Shown here piece by piece: positions 39,601-48,559 of a stretch of DNA of 64,000 bases. The notes beneath the pieces are model-generated. The model worked only from the letters and a program-made list of their open reading frames with translations, searched no databases and was not told the DNA's origin. This stretch comes from Planococcus citri (taxonomy: Eukaryota > Arthropoda > Insecta > Hemiptera > Pseudococcidae). Made by a program: the position numbers and the translations under genes. Each line of letters begins with the position of its first letter. Within the stretch, counting starts at the first letter, position 1. The DNA is taken from positions 64,455,350-64,519,349 of the forward strand of contig NC_088680.1 of the NCBI RefSeq assembly GCF_950023065.1, given 5' to 3'.

Positions 39601-40175
39601 GGATCATTTCACATAAACTCGACCAAAAAATTCAATTTTAAAATCCATGTCTTTCAATTTCATTGAATTTTATTTACATCCGGGGCTCATCACGCAGGGG
39701 TCCAGAGGTCTCAAAATTTTGATTTTTAGACCATTTCATACCCTCCCCCCTCCCCATCGAAAAATCAACCTAGAGAGTAGAATAATGATTTTGGTTAAAA
39801 ATTTTCAAAAAGTTGTCGAAAAGTGCGATTGGGCAGCTACAACTTTGGAAATCGTTTGTTCTATTAGAAAATTATGAAAATCGATTCACACAGGGCTGAG
39901 AAGAAATTTTTTATTTGTTATTTCCGGAAGGGGATTTTTTTAAAAATGTAAGTACCAAATTTCTGCAGTAATTACCTTAGCTGGATCTTGGCAAGTGATC
40001 CACCATAATCCGGCCGAGCTACGTCTAGCTAGAAGCGAACGACATCCGATTGAACTACTTCGGCGGCTGGTTCTGGAAGCTCGTCGACAACGACATGGTG
40101 TAACCGACAGCGACAGTGATAGCTTTCCTCCTCCAGTTCTGTTTCTACACCAGACTCCATTGCAGGATTCCTCCA
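15507..40175 (-). CDS. RGS7BP: R7 RGS-binding protein family (RGS7BP/RGS9BP-like), five exons, 5' incomplete
   Basis: Minus-strand gene, join 40175-39976, 29080-28914, 16144-16008, 15913-15737, 15628-15507. The introns are in phases 0, 2, 1 and 1, all bounded by GT...AG. The joined frame has no internal stop and gives 266 residues, close to the ~257 of vertebrate RGS7BP. Known for the family: a palmitoylated SNARE-like adaptor that binds R7-class RGS proteins with Gbeta5 and tethers them to the plasma membrane, tuning Gi/o signalling in neurons and photoreceptors. Seen here: the core motif EINSQVALFRDLLIHIG followed by CPEMREKIRKLRRNCVDACK (exon 2), a hydrophobic helix around PHLVFLFFMCQLFL (exon 3), an amphipathic helix (exon 4), then a basic RKKRR at residues 243-247 and cysteines 258, 259 and 261. 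This basic-plus-cysteine tail matches the palmitoylation/nuclear-shuttling tail of RGS7BP. There is no Met in the first visible exon, so at least one upstream exon is missing. Family assignment is from remembered motifs, not a search. Confidence 0.85.
15629..15736 (-). other. short intron (108 bp) of RGS7BP-like gene
   Basis: Bounded by GTAATG and TTTTTCAG on the minus strand, phase 1. Together with the 94-bp intron at 15914-16007 (GTAAGT...GGATAG) it shows a compact 3' end, in strong contrast to the two >10 kb introns upstream. Confidence 0.85.
15737..15913 (-). CDS. RGS7BP: RGS7BP-like exon 4 (SNARE-like amphipathic helix)
   Basis: 177 nt. The acceptor is TTCTTCGGATAG (a TAG acceptor with a weaker pyrimidine tract) and the donor is GCTG|GTAATG. 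It enters in phase 1 (G|AA gives Glu168) and leaves in phase 1. It encodes residues 169-226. The first part is a Gly/Ser/Asn linker; the second part, around SQELTRIIQEIQEFLP, is an amphipathic heptad-like helix at the place where vertebrate RGS7BP has its SNARE-like helix. The intron after it is 108 bp. Confidence 0.87.
16008..16144 (-). CDS. RGS7BP: RGS7BP-like exon 3 (hydrophobic helix)
   Basis: 137 nt. The acceptor is TTTCTTACAG and the donor is TTTTG|GTAAGT, a near-consensus site. It enters in phase 2 (AG|C gives Ser122) and leaves in phase 1. It encodes residues 122-167: a strongly hydrophobic helix (HLVFLFFMCQLFLREL) and then IPMDMSGYF. The equivalent vertebrate segment is a Leu/Cys-rich helix. 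It is separated from exon 4 by an intron of only 94 bp. Confidence 0.88.
16145..17470. other. intron DNA, no exon recognised
   Basis: Left part of the 12.8-kb intron. Contains short degenerate repeats of the TTGTCAAAATTGCC type around 16600-16950, similar to low-complexity DNA at 62700-63190. No splice-bounded open segment was found. Confidence 0.5.
17485..18660. repeat. strand-asymmetric purine-rich minisatellite (GACAAAAAGATGAAAA type)
   Basis: About 1.2 kb in which the plus strand is almost all A, G and C. It is built from 8-16 bp units such as GACGACAAAAAG and ATGAAAAGACAA, with some ~430-bp duplication: the block with GACGAATTGACGACAAGAAG occurs at about 17533 and 17947. The Phe/Leu/Ser-rich minus-strand frames of up to 381 residues, open in three frames at once, are artefacts of the missing T on the plus strand. 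Confidence 0.9.
18740..19620 (-). mobile_element. TTCGCGAA satellite element, copy 1 (inverted), with end hairpin
   Basis: Tandem array of degenerate ~30-60 bp units around the palindrome TTCGCGAA (e.g. GATTCGTTCGCGAACGAATC forms). At its low-coordinate end is the hairpin CTCACGCATTAAGCGTGAG (18740-18758), followed by unique end sequence before the array. The same end sequence and hairpin close the arrays at 43348 and 53328 in the opposite orientation, so this copy is inverted. The high-coordinate end is diffuse. Confidence 0.8.
19725..19795 (-). other. tRNA-like / possible SINE head
   Basis: On the minus strand, an A-box-like TGGCGAAGGAGTTGG (19778-19764) is followed 21 bp later by a B-box-like GGTTCAAATCT (19742-19732). 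The pairing expected of a functional tRNA acceptor stem is not evident. Best read as a tRNA pseudogene or tRNA-derived SINE promoter. Confidence 0.4.
20040..20520. repeat. ~140-bp tandem repeat, three diverged copies
   Basis: Units share ACGGCTGAACCGATTTTGAT-like openings (20085, 20249, 20400) followed by AAATTT...CATGTTTCAAAAGTTC-like text. A related single unit lies at 25435-25530, directly before the second TTCGCGAA array, so this repeat borders arrays on both sides of the intervening 5 kb. Confidence 0.7.
20550..21020. repeat. cluster of CGTTGTGGCACCA inverted motifs
   Basis: The motif CGTTGTGGCACCA or its complement TGGTGCCACAACG appears at 20600-20630 (as a 31-bp near-perfect palindrome), 20704, 20764, 20984 and, degenerate, 20557, 20886 and 21014. 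Orientation alternates, suggesting nested or decayed short inverted-repeat transposons. No coding content. Confidence 0.7.
21030..22232. other. intron DNA, no gene recognised
   Basis: AT-rich, probably ancient repeat debris with recurrent GGGTTCCTAAAATT-like phrases (21560-21910). No exon signals with coding-like content. Confidence 0.5.
22233..23485. mobile_element. 1.25-kb fold-back element, termini GGGTCATTCCATGTCAA
   Basis: Two inverted arms of about 580 bp (22233-22815 and 22905-23485) separated by about 90 bp. The termini are GGGTCATTCCATGTCAACTC and its complement. Flanks are ATCA (22229-22232) and TTCA (23486-23489), compatible with a 4-bp target duplication carrying one change. The arms carry mirrored small frames containing SDVIFVFSV, a consequence of the inverted repeat. 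A partial relative lies at 49370-50271, and the 58803-61854 element has similar termini. Confidence 0.88.
23490..25430. other. intron DNA, mostly unique; GC-richer patch at 24300-24560
   Basis: No exon recognised. 24300-24560 is unusually GC/CpG-rich for this window (CCGCGCCCGCGCCCGC at about 24385). It could be an internal promoter or enhancer, but no motif proves that. Short frames on both strands there overlap and lack family signals. Confidence 0.45.
25540..27840 (+). mobile_element. TTCGCGAA satellite element, copy 2
   Basis: About 2.3 kb of tandem units of the type TTCGTTCGCGAATGATTCAC and CAAAAATTATTCAATTCG, alternating with ATCGATTCGTTCGCGAACGA and TCACTTACACGATTCAATTC. Orientation is opposite to copy 1. 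It ends with TTCACCTAGAATTTAAACAA like copy 3, but the terminal hairpin is missing after 27840, so the end is decayed or truncated. Confidence 0.88.
27845..28913. other. intron DNA, no exon recognised
   Basis: AT-rich unique DNA between satellite copy 2 and exon 2. A TAGGTA-like tract is at 28808-28820. Confidence 0.5.
28914..29080 (-). CDS. RGS7BP: RGS7BP-like exon 2 (conserved helical core)
   Basis: 167 nt. The acceptor is TGTTTTTGCAG and the donor is CGAAG|GTACGA. The exon enters in phase 0 and leaves in phase 2. It encodes residues 67-121 plus two bases of residue 122. It carries the most family-diagnostic stretch: EINSQVALFRDLLIHIG, then CPEMREKIRKLRRNCVDACK, then CQLLLPQIR. This corresponds to the first helices of the RGS7BP/RGS9BP core, which contact the DEP/DHEX part of R7 RGS proteins (established for the family). 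It sits alone between introns of 10.9 kb and 12.8 kb. Confidence 0.9.
29081..30875. other. intron DNA, no exon recognised
   Basis: Unique sequence upstream of exon 2. Includes a (CA)n-like stretch at 29748-29760, a T-run at 29928-29940 and a 27-bp A-run at 30494-30520. Confidence 0.5.
30880..32035. repeat. ~150-bp CACTTGGTGACTTCTGGTGA satellite, block 1
   Basis: About eight direct tandem units, each containing CACTTGGTGACTTCTGGTGA, GTCACCAGAATTCACCAAGG, AGTCACCAGACATTCAAAAA and CATGAGGACATTCTGGTGAT. Each unit has internal inverted words TTCTGGTGA/TCACCAGAA, so single strands can fold repeatedly. No coding function. Confidence 0.9.
32040..33212. other. intron DNA, decayed repeat
   Basis: Two or three related blocks sharing TTAGCCCCCCAAAATCGG (32722, 33007) and CAATTATTTGCCAATATACG-like text (32879, 33183) suggest an old duplicated element. 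The solo LTR at 33213 is inserted into one of these blocks. Confidence 0.5.
33213..34243 (+). mobile_element. solo LTR, ~1.03 kb, 4-bp TSD AGGT
   Basis: Begins TGATATGAGG and ends CTCTATCA, giving TG...CA ends with 5-bp inverted termini TGATA/TATCA. It is flanked by AGGT at 33209-33212 and 34244-34247. The interrupted host sequence (TATGAGGT + GAATTGAAATTTAC) lines up with an uninterrupted relative at 32903-32932, supporting a clean insertion. Inside are a TATA-like GTATAAATAG at 33411-33420 and an AATAAAC at about 34021. No internal retroelement genes nearby, so read as a solo LTR, possibly gypsy-type given the 4-bp TSD. Strand is inferred from the TATA box. Confidence 0.75.
34542..34806. 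mobile_element. ~265-bp MITE-like element with imperfect TIRs
   Basis: Left end GATGCAGTATTGTGTTCTA and onward to CCTGAACCAAAATTGC; the right end read in reverse is GATGCAGCATCGTGTCCCTA and onward to TTCTGAACCAAAATGCC. About 45 bp of imperfect inverted repeat. The target duplication is not clear. The overlapping frames on both strands are incidental. Confidence 0.7.
34915..37430. repeat. ~150-bp CACTTGGTGACTTCTGGTGA satellite, block 2, partly inverted
   Basis: Same satellite as 30880-32035. Units at 34920-35155 run in reverse; from about 35156 the rest is direct. The reversed part is nearly identical to the complement of about 36015-36250. Within the direct part there is a ~420-bp higher-order period (ACCAGACATT landmarks at 35211 and 35630). 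Frames rich in TRSHQNPPRSHQ are translations of the unit. Confidence 0.9.
37430..39975. other. intron DNA, mostly unique, no exon recognised
   Basis: Contains the 65-bp palindrome at 38282-38346. 38870-39430 is less AT-rich and has overlapping frames on both strands (up to 150 residues) without recognisable family content. At 39603-39660, GGATCATTTCACATAAACTC and following text loosely resemble the ends of the GGGTCATTCC fold-backs. Confidence 0.5.
38282..38346. repeat. 65-bp palindrome (mini fold-back) with GCCGTAAATA core
   Basis: Left arm AATTGCCTACTCAGTTTGCC then GTAAATA (38282-38308). The right arm (38320-38346) is its complement with three mismatches over 27 bp and an 11-bp loop. The same arm sequence is dispersed at 10363-10440 and 49030-49060. 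Confidence 0.8.
39976..40175 (-). CDS. RGS7BP: RGS7BP-like exon 1 of those visible (N-terminal linker)
   Basis: 200 nt. The acceptor is a T-rich tract ending in TTTCAG just before 40175, and the donor is AAG|GTAATT. The exon starts with two bases that complete a codon (incoming phase 1) and ends in phase 0. Of the three frames only this one stays open across the exon. It gives residues 1-66 of the visible protein: Cys-, Ser- and Arg-rich (CRCRRASRTSRRSSS region), ending in WWITCQDPAK. The last residues lead directly into the conserved LISEINSQVALF of the next exon. The Ser/Arg-rich segment is probably disordered. The upstream exon with the initiator Met was not found. Confidence 0.75.
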
Positions 40176-40339
40176 CTGAAATGCACACAGATTCAAAAAA
40201 AAATTAAATGATGAATTATGATTCTTCATCTACTAGCATCAACAAAAAAATCGTATTACAGTTTTATACGTCTCATAAAACTTGAAATATATAAGGCGGA
40301 GAAGATTGGATCTCATAAGGGATGACCACAATATGCAAT

Positions 40340-40930
40340 CGGCTCAAAACTGATCTCCAAATATTCCATGGATCCTACTAAACCTGATCAAGCCAGACCA
40401 ATAATCAGATCTAATAATATCAAAGTTTTGCTTGCATTAGATCTGTTCAGACCTGATCAGATACTGACGTCCTTCGGATCCGATCAGATCTGATTAGAAC
40501 TAATCAGATCAGTAATTTGATGGGATTAGATTATTCAGACATGATCAGATTAGATTCATCCAGGCAATGTTTGGATCAGTCAGATCAATAGGATTTCCCT
40601 ATTGGATCTAATCAACTTTGAACAGCTCAATCCTACCAGATCAGCTCTGATTAAGTAAAATCGGATGGAGGAAATGACCGGATCTGATCTTATTAGACCA
40701 GTCTGATCAGATTTAATCAAGCCTGATCAAATCTAATCTCATCAGATCTGATTACATTTTATCTAAATTCTGAACGTACCTACTTTTACCAGAGATCTGA
40801 TCAGATCTGATTGGAACCGATCAGGCTTGTTTAGACCGTTTTGATTGAATCTCATCAGACCTATTTAGACCTGAGTACATAGAACTGTTTCATAAGATGT
40901 GATTAGATCAGATCAGATCAGATCCACTCA
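40340..40930. repeat. GATCA satellite, block 3 (degenerate)
   Basis: About 0.6 kb of CTGATCAGATCTGATTAGAT-type sequence, more decayed than blocks 1 and 2. It starts about 160 bp upstream of the first visible exon of the RGS7BP-like gene, hence probably in an intron or near its 5' end. Confidence 0.85.
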
Positions 40931-41880
40931 CTCTTTTTCTGGAAATACCTGAAACTTATCAAAAATTGAAACTCTACGATCGAGAAAACTTCATTCAGTA
41001 TATAAAATCATGGTTAAAACCTGTTAAAATGACATAAACCCCCCCCTCTCCCCAAAAAGACTAAAATTGTATAAGATGTCTGAATGTTTGAGTTAACTCC
41101 TGCTTAAAAGTCATTGAAATTCGTTAATTATTCACTTTGGTTCACTTTGTTTGAAGAAACAACAGTTTGAAAAATTGCCATATAACCGATTTTTTAAAAT
41201 CTCCAAATTTGCAAAAATTCGCCAAAAAAAAAAACAAAAATGAACTTTGGCACCTACAATTTTGATTTCGAGGGGTTTCAAAACATAATCATTCGATCTA
41301 GATTGGTTTTATTCAAATCTGATAGTGCCAGTAAAAAAGTTTCCATCGAAGAACGCAATCCTAAGTTCAAATTTTTCTCCTCCTGGCGCAGAACCCGCTT
41401 GCTTCTAAAGTAGAGATTTTTCATCTCTGCTCTTCAAACACTTGTTAACTCGTAATAAACATCTGTACAAAAATTGAATGAAAGTTTGTTAAGACCGTAT
41501 CAAGTCATGAAAACAGTCAAAATTTAAAATAATATGTATTGTTGAAAATGATATGAATAAAAAATTAATGAAATATCATCAAAATGAAATGAAATTTAAG
41601 ATTTTAGAAAACTTGCACAAATTAATCAATTTTCAAAAAGATGTAAAAAAGTAAGTGAAATAAAATGAAATTTGACAACAGTTGCTTAAAATTTTCACAA
41701 GATTAATACTTATCAAAAGAAATAATTATTGAAAATCGCAAAAAATTTAGTTATAAAATTACCTGGAAAAAATCCCAGAAAAATCAAAAATAAGTAAGTA
41801 TTTCTGAAATAGCTCGATTTCGATGAAACTTGAAATCTCACTAGACCTGCACGATTCCAACAAAGTACTAATACTACCCT
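40930..41880. other. no gene recognised; AT-rich DNA
   Basis: AT-rich, short C-run at 41041-41047. No splice-bounded frame that could be matched to the RGS7BP-like gene's missing first exon. Confidence 0.45.
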
Positions 41881-41884
41881 CAAT

Positions 41885-43350
41885 TTTTTGTGAATCATTC
41901 AAGAACGAATTCGTCAATTTTTTGGAAGAAACATTCGTCAACGAATTGATCAATTCTTTAATTTATGAGTGAATTCATTCGCGAATGATTCACAAAAAAT
42001 GATTCAATTCGTTCGTGACTGATTCACCAAAAATTGAGTGAATGAATCGATTCGTTCGCGAATGCGTCAATTACACAAATCAATTCGTTCACGAATGATT
42101 TAACAAAAATTGTTGAATCGATTCGTTCGTGAACGATTCACAAAAAAAATTCAATTCGTTCGTGATTGATTCGCCAAAAATTGAGTGAATGAATGAATTG
42201 ATTCGTTTGCGAATGAGTCACTTATACAAATCAATTCGTTCGCAAATGATTCATTAAAAATTGTTCAAATGAGTCGATTCGTTCGCGAACAAATCACTTA
42301 TACAAATTAATTTGTTTGCGAATGATTCGCTAAAAATTATTCAATTCGTTCGCGAATGATTCATCGAAAAATATTCAATTCGTTCGTCGTGAATGATTCA
42401 CCAAAAATCAAGTAAATGAATCGAATCGTTCGCGGATGATTCATTGATTCCCCAAAAATTATTCAATTCGTTCGCGAATAATTCACCGAAAATTATTCAA
42501 TTTGTTCGCGAATGATTCACCAAAAATTAGGTAAAATGAATCGATTTGTTCGCGAACGAGTCAGTTATACGAATTAATTCGTTCGCGAATGATTCGCCAA
42601 AAATTATTCAATTCGTTCTGAAATGATTCACTAAAAATTGATTATTTTGTTCTTGAATGATTCACCAAAAATCGAGTTAATCAATCGATTCGTTCACGAA
42701 TGATTCACCAAAAATCGAGTTAATCAATCGATTCGTTCGCGAATGATTCACCAAAAATTAAGCAAATGAATCGGTTCGTTCGCGAACGATTAACTAATAT
42801 GAATCAATTCGTTCGCGAATGATTCACCAAAAGTGATTTTATTCGTCCGCGAATGATTCATTAAAAATGATTGAATTCGTTCGTGAATGAATTAACCAAA
42901 AATCGAGTTAATGAATCGATTCGTTCGCGAGCGAGTCACTTATACGAATCAATTCGTTCGCGAATGATTCACCAAAAATTATTCAATTCGTTCGCGAATG
43001 ATTCACCAAAATTGATTTTATTTGTTCGCGAATTATTCACTAGAAATTATTCTATTCGTTCGCAAATGATTCACCAAAAATCGAGTTAATGAATCGATTC
43101 TTTCGCGAACGAGTCACTTATACGAATCAATTCGTTCGCGAACGAGTCACTTATACGAATCAATTCGTTCGCGAATGATTCACCTAGAATTTGAACAATT
43201 TTTGTTCAATCACCAATCGTTCGTAAACGATTTGTTTCGATTGTAAACAGATCAATTGCTGTACAAATGTTTCAAAAAAAATGAATCAATTTGTTCGTAA
43301 AAGAATTTTATTTGAAGAAAAGCGGTCTTCTCACGCTAAATGCGTGAGTC
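41885..43350 (+). mobile_element. TTCGCGAA satellite element, copy 3, with end hairpin
   Basis: Start sequence TTTTGGAAGAAACATTCGTC and onward to AACGAATTGATCAATTCTTT resembles the start of copy 4 (about 50435-50465). A tandem array of TTCGTTCGCGAATGATTCAC and ATCGATTCGTTCGCGAACGA units follows. It closes with a unique end (TTCACCTAGAATTTGAACAA, GTTCGTAAACGATTTG, ATTGCTGTACAAATGTTTC) and the hairpin CTCACGCTAAATGCGTGAG at 43330-43348. Confidence 0.88.
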
Positions 43351-43354
43351 TTTT

Positions 43355-46080
43355 TTTTCAAATTATTGAGAAAAAAGAATAAAAATTTACACTGCCCTCA
43401 AGATTGAAATTTACGTCACAGAATAATTATTTTTTCTCGTATTTTGAAAATTTATATTAAAAAAAAATTAGTTTTGAAAAATAAGCATTTTCAAATTCCA
43501 AAATAAAATTTTAATTATTATGTATCAAATCTTTTACACTTTTGTTGAGTAAAAAACATCTACTTCAATTCAAACTGAAAAATAGGTTTTGCCCATTTTT
43601 AAAAATTGCAGTTCCAGAAAAATTGTTTCCACACATCAAATTGCAATGTAAAGTTTTTTTTTTCAAAATCAACTCAAATGAGATTCTTCATTCTTCGTTT
43701 ACATACTTAGATAAAATTAGAAAATTGGAAAACGAGTAGGTAGATTTTTGAAAATTTTCGGTTTTGAAACATAATTCTTCAAAATCCCGGGTATCGTCGA
43801 TTCCTCGTTCAAGTTGCATTTCAATCCCTAATTGGGGATCTGATTTTGAGACAATCTTCAATTTTCAATAAGAGCATTGAAGCAATCTGATTTCTTTTCG
43901 AAAATCCCAATCCAATGTTTCCTCATACGTTTTGTGTTTGAATTTTAGAATCTTAATCTTTAAATTACTGGGTAAAATACGAGTATCAAAGAAGGCAAGT
44001 AAGCTCAAAAAATTTATTTTGGCAAAATTTTTTTCGAACCTCAAATTTTAAACTAACTTTTTTTCTATGTACTAAATGATCTTATATGAGTACGAACTTA
44101 CAAAATTTTCTTTTCATTTGTCATCATCCCAACAGAAAAATGAAACCAGGAGTTTTTTTTTGAAAATTTCTCAAATTTTATTTTTCGTAAATATTTTGAA
44201 ACCAATTTTTTTTTCAAACCTCAAACATTTTTGATTCCCCATTCAATCTCCATTTCAAAATTTAAAACCCCCATTTCGAAAAATGCCACCCCCTCTCAAC
44301 ATTTTCCTCAAAAACCCAATCCAATTTCCCCTTCCAGCTTCCCAGTAGGAATTATAAAAACCTCGTGCTTTAAATTATACAGGGTCAAGTACCCTATACG
44401 AAGAAGACAAATAAGCCTATTAAAACTTGCATCTGGATGCTGGTAGTGCTGGTAGCAGCGTTGCAAGCGTCAAACATTAAACCGTCGCGTCTTAGCCGTG
44501 CGTACTTTAATCGCCACATCGCCCCCCCACACCTCCCTTTCTGCATCTCTCAGTGCTGGCCAAGTTTCAACTTTTAGCGCCACTCAGCTCCGCTCCGCGC
44601 CCCAAAACTTGTCAATAAGGCGAGTGACGCTAGCGGCGCAGTTTATTCAACTCGCTGACAAAAATTTTGGTTCGATCGATACCCGCGCAATATCCGCGCT
44701 ACTGTCGTAGCAGTGTAGTTTCTATGCTGGTGGAATATAACTATACGAGTAATACATGTGTACATCTGTCGTACTATTAGCTGCCGCACGCTGAGTACCA
44801 ATGGGATTTGTCGCCTGGGTATTGGACATTGGGTACCCCTCCCCCTCCCCATCTATTTTCGCCCTTTAGCTAATAACTTTCTTTCCATTTCTATTTTCGG
44901 TTTCGTTTGGCTTTTTTATTGCGGTCAAATAGCCTTTGATTTGTTCATAATTTGATCAGAGCCCAAGAGCCTGAAAATTTGATGTTTAACTCTGCGGAGA
45001 ATTGACTATACGACTCGTCGTCGTCACACTGTCTATTTATTTTCGGTATTTTTATAAAACTCCTGGAGGAGCGCTAATGATTGCATTCCTAATTACAGAC
45101 TACACACACTCCTCTATAATATTGAGATAGAGGAGTCGTAGTACGTTACACTTTCAACTTTATGTATAGGTAAATGAGGCTATATACGAGAATTGATGGC
45201 AAAATGCCTACAAAAGTTGTTTGCTTTAAGCAAATGTAGGCCACAAAGTACGATAAGCCTTTTTCTAAAGCTCTTCAAAATTACACTTTAAATTCACCTA
45301 TAGTTTACCTACCTACCTACCTAACCGAAGAGAGTGTAATTTAAGCGAGAATTTTCGTCTACAGGTAGACAGACACCGGTAGATACACACTATATACTTA
45401 TTCAACCAATTAAGGCATTAAGCATCATGCAGCACTTCGTTATAAGGTAACGTTACCCCTAACGTGAAACACTAATGTGATTGTCAACACCAATATACCA
45501 TTTTCCCTTCTCTCGTGTTTGACACCTTGTGATTGTGATTGACATTGAGGTACTTGTAAGCTGGAATTATTCAAAACTGAGTTTTAAGCGTTAGAACGGA
45601 AGGAATTTCTCGGAGTTTTATTCGTTTGTTTTTTAATTTATGTACTTGGAAATGTGAGTACTTGGTGTTTAAATATAGAGTATCTTTGGTAAGTTCTCTG
45701 ACTAGTTGAATGATAAATGAAATGGTGATATCTATTGGAAAAAGACAGTCGTTCCTACCTCTTGTTCGGGTAATTTATTTTTCATGATGGTTTTTTTTCA
45801 TTTTTTTTCTTAAGTACCTTGTTTAAAAATTTGTCAAAAAATACTGTTTTTGAAAAAAAAAAATATATCCAGAACACCAAAAATTTATTCTCAATATCCA
45901 AAAGAAAGAAAATCCAAAATTTCAAAAAGTTTAAATTTTGAAATCTCATTTGGAGACAAAACTATCCTGGGACTATCAAAATTGTTTAGTCTTTTCGTAT
46001 GAGCCCCTCTCCAATCGGAAGAAACATTTCTTGAATCTTAACATCTTATTCTGATATTTGTCCCACGAGGCATTGGAAGT
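43355..46080. other. no gene recognised; contains GC-richer patch 44455-44720
   Basis: AT-rich except 44455-44720, which is CpG-rich (CGCTCCGCGCCCC, GACGCTAGCGGCGCAG). It lies about 4.3 kb upstream of the first visible exon and could be a promoter or first exon of the minus-strand gene; no start codon with a fitting phase-1 donor was identified. The rest shows nothing definite; TACCTACC microsatellite at 45309-45322. Confidence 0.4.
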
Positions 46081-48553
46081 AAGGTGCACCGGGGGAAGTC
46101 CGAATTCGGGGTAAGTCAGAAAAACTGCTCTAGCTGAAGAGGCGTATATCTACCGAAGCGCTCCCCAGGGGTAACTTGAGGGTACTACCCCTACTTCATC
46201 ACAGCATAAAAAATTTCGCGACCCAGTTTCATTTTACAGGCTTTTGATTGGTTCTTTTTTAGTTGCTGTTTTGAATTTGATTTCAAATTGTAACCAGTGT
46301 TTTTCAAACTGCTTTTTACCTCAGAAGAAATGATCAGTAAAAGTGATATTATAAGTGAAAGTATTCCTAAAACAATAATGTAAAACCCCAAGTATTCAAT
46401 TTTTTTAAATTTTCAATTATTCATTACCTATTTATATCGCTTTTTCCGACTTACCCCCTAAATTAGTGCTATGGGGTAAGTCAGAAAAGTGAACATTGAT
46501 AATTAGGATTCGACTTCATCGATGTGTAATACGTAGAATGATATGTTTTCGAGGTCGTAGAATCCGAATCTGGAGTTATTTTTTTTTGTAGGAGTGGGGG
46601 GTGAGGCGTGGGGAGGGGGCAATCCCAAATTCTCCCTACATTATTGTGTAATATGTCGATTGATATGTTTTCGAGATCGTATAATCCGAATCTGCAGTTA
46701 TTTTTTTTTTGTAGGAGTGGGGGGTGAGGCGTGGGTAGGAGAAAATTTCAAAATTTTCACACATTATTGTGTACGTAATATGTCGAATAATATGTTTTCA
46801 AGGTCGTAGAATCCGAATTTAGAGTTATTTTTTTGTAGGAGTGGGGGGTGAGGCGTGGGGAGAGGGAATATTTCGAATTTTTCCAACATTATTGTGTAAT
46901 ATGTCGAATAATATGTTTTCGAGGTCATAGAATTCGAATCCAGAGTCATTTTTTGTGGTGAAGGTGAAAAGTGAGTCGCAGGTTCGTATGGGTGGGGGAT
47001 TTCAAATTTTGCTTATATTATGGTGTAATACGTCGATTTATGTTTTCGAGGTTGTAGAGTTCGAATCTGGAGTTGGTGTTTTTGGTAGAATGAGGAAAGT
47101 AAAAAATTCCAAATTTGGTTTTTATTTATCTCAATGTTTTCTTATACCACTGATGTTCAATGTTGACAATTTTTTATATAAAATCAGAATTCAGAACATG
47201 CTATACAATCAGGCAATATCATGTGTTCTTTTCTGCAGGATGATGTCAGATGTGTATTTTGTAGTGGCGGTACTATGTTTTGGGGATTTTTTGCTTTGTT
47301 TTCTCAGATGATTATTATTTTTTCTCCTTGCATGAGTTTTTCAATTTTTTACAAATACATTTTTGTATTCTACAATAAATTGTCAGATGAATTGTTTTTC
47401 TGAAGTTACCACAAAGACAGCCAAAATGCCACTATGGGGGAATTAATAGGTAGGAGGGGGAGATTTCTACAAATCGCCATTTTCATACACATCCGTGTTT
47501 TTGAGCGGAAGGTGTTTCAAATAATCATTAGTTAGCTCATTTCATTACTGTTCCAACTTCCACGGGGCACAGTAGGCCACAACCCCTCTCTCCCCAAACA
47601 GTGATACTTGAATAGCACTCGACCCTAAAAACTAGCTCAAGATTCGAATTCTGCGACCTTGAACACATATCAATCAACATGTTACACAATATTATAGGCG
47701 AAATTTGAAATTTCTCCTCTCCCCTTGCCTCGCCTCCTACTCCTGCGAAAAAATAACCCCAGATTCGAATTATACGACCTCAAAAACATATCAATCGACA
47801 TATTACACATTAATATAGACAAAATTTGTAATTTACTCTCTCTCCCCTTGACTCACCTCCCACCCCTACAAAAAAAATATCTCCAGATTCGAACTCTACG
47901 ACCTCGAGAACATATTATTCGATATATTACACAATAATGTAGGAAAAATTCAAAATTTTCCCGCTCCCCACGCCTCACCCCCACTCTTATAAAAAAAAAT
48001 AACTCGAGATTTGGATTCTACGACCTCGAAAACATATTATTCGACATATTACACAATAATGTGTGAAAATTTTGAAATTTTCTCCTACCCACGCCTCACC
48101 CCCCACTCCTACAAAAAAAATAACTCCAGATTCGGATTCTACGACCTCGAAAACATATCATCCGACATATTACATAATAATGTAGGAAAATTTCGAAATT
48201 TTCCCTCTCCCCACGCCTCACCCCCCACTCCTACAAAAAAATTAACTCCAGATTCGTATTCTACGACCTCGAAAACATATTATTCGAAATATTGCGAATT
48301 GATCAGGGTCGAATCCTAATATCACCAATTAATTTTGTAGATTTTCTGACTGGTGTAAGTCAGAACAAGTTACATTTTATTCGATTTTGCGAAAGCTACT
48401 GGGACAATCGCGCTGAAATTTTCACCATAGGTTAAGAACCCTCATGAAAACCTACATACCAAATTTCAGCCATATTGGTTCATTAGTACGAGAGTAACAG
48501 CTGATCAAAGTTGAAATTGTGAAAAAACGTTCTGACTTCCCCCGGTGGACCTT
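46081..48553. mobile_element. 2.47-kb fold-back element with internal inverted 122-bp repeats
   Basis: The ends are AAGGTGCACCGGGGGAAGTC and, read in reverse, AAGGTCCACCGGGGGAAGTC. Inside the left arm are about four tandem ~122-bp units (GAGTTATTTTTTT landmarks near 46572, 46695, 46823 and a diverged one near 46944; G-rich GGAGTGGGGGGTGAGGCGTG). Inside the right arm about five complementary units lie between 47700 and 48270. The core 47090-47690 is not repeated. No transposase-like frame. A clear target duplication was not seen. Confidence 0.85.
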
Positions 48554-48559
48554 AATAAA

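Noticed and set aside
39995..40207. Plus-strand frame of 70 codons over the first visible exon
   Set aside because: It is the antisense shadow of the minus-strand exon 39976-40175, which has good splice sites and matching phase with exon 2.
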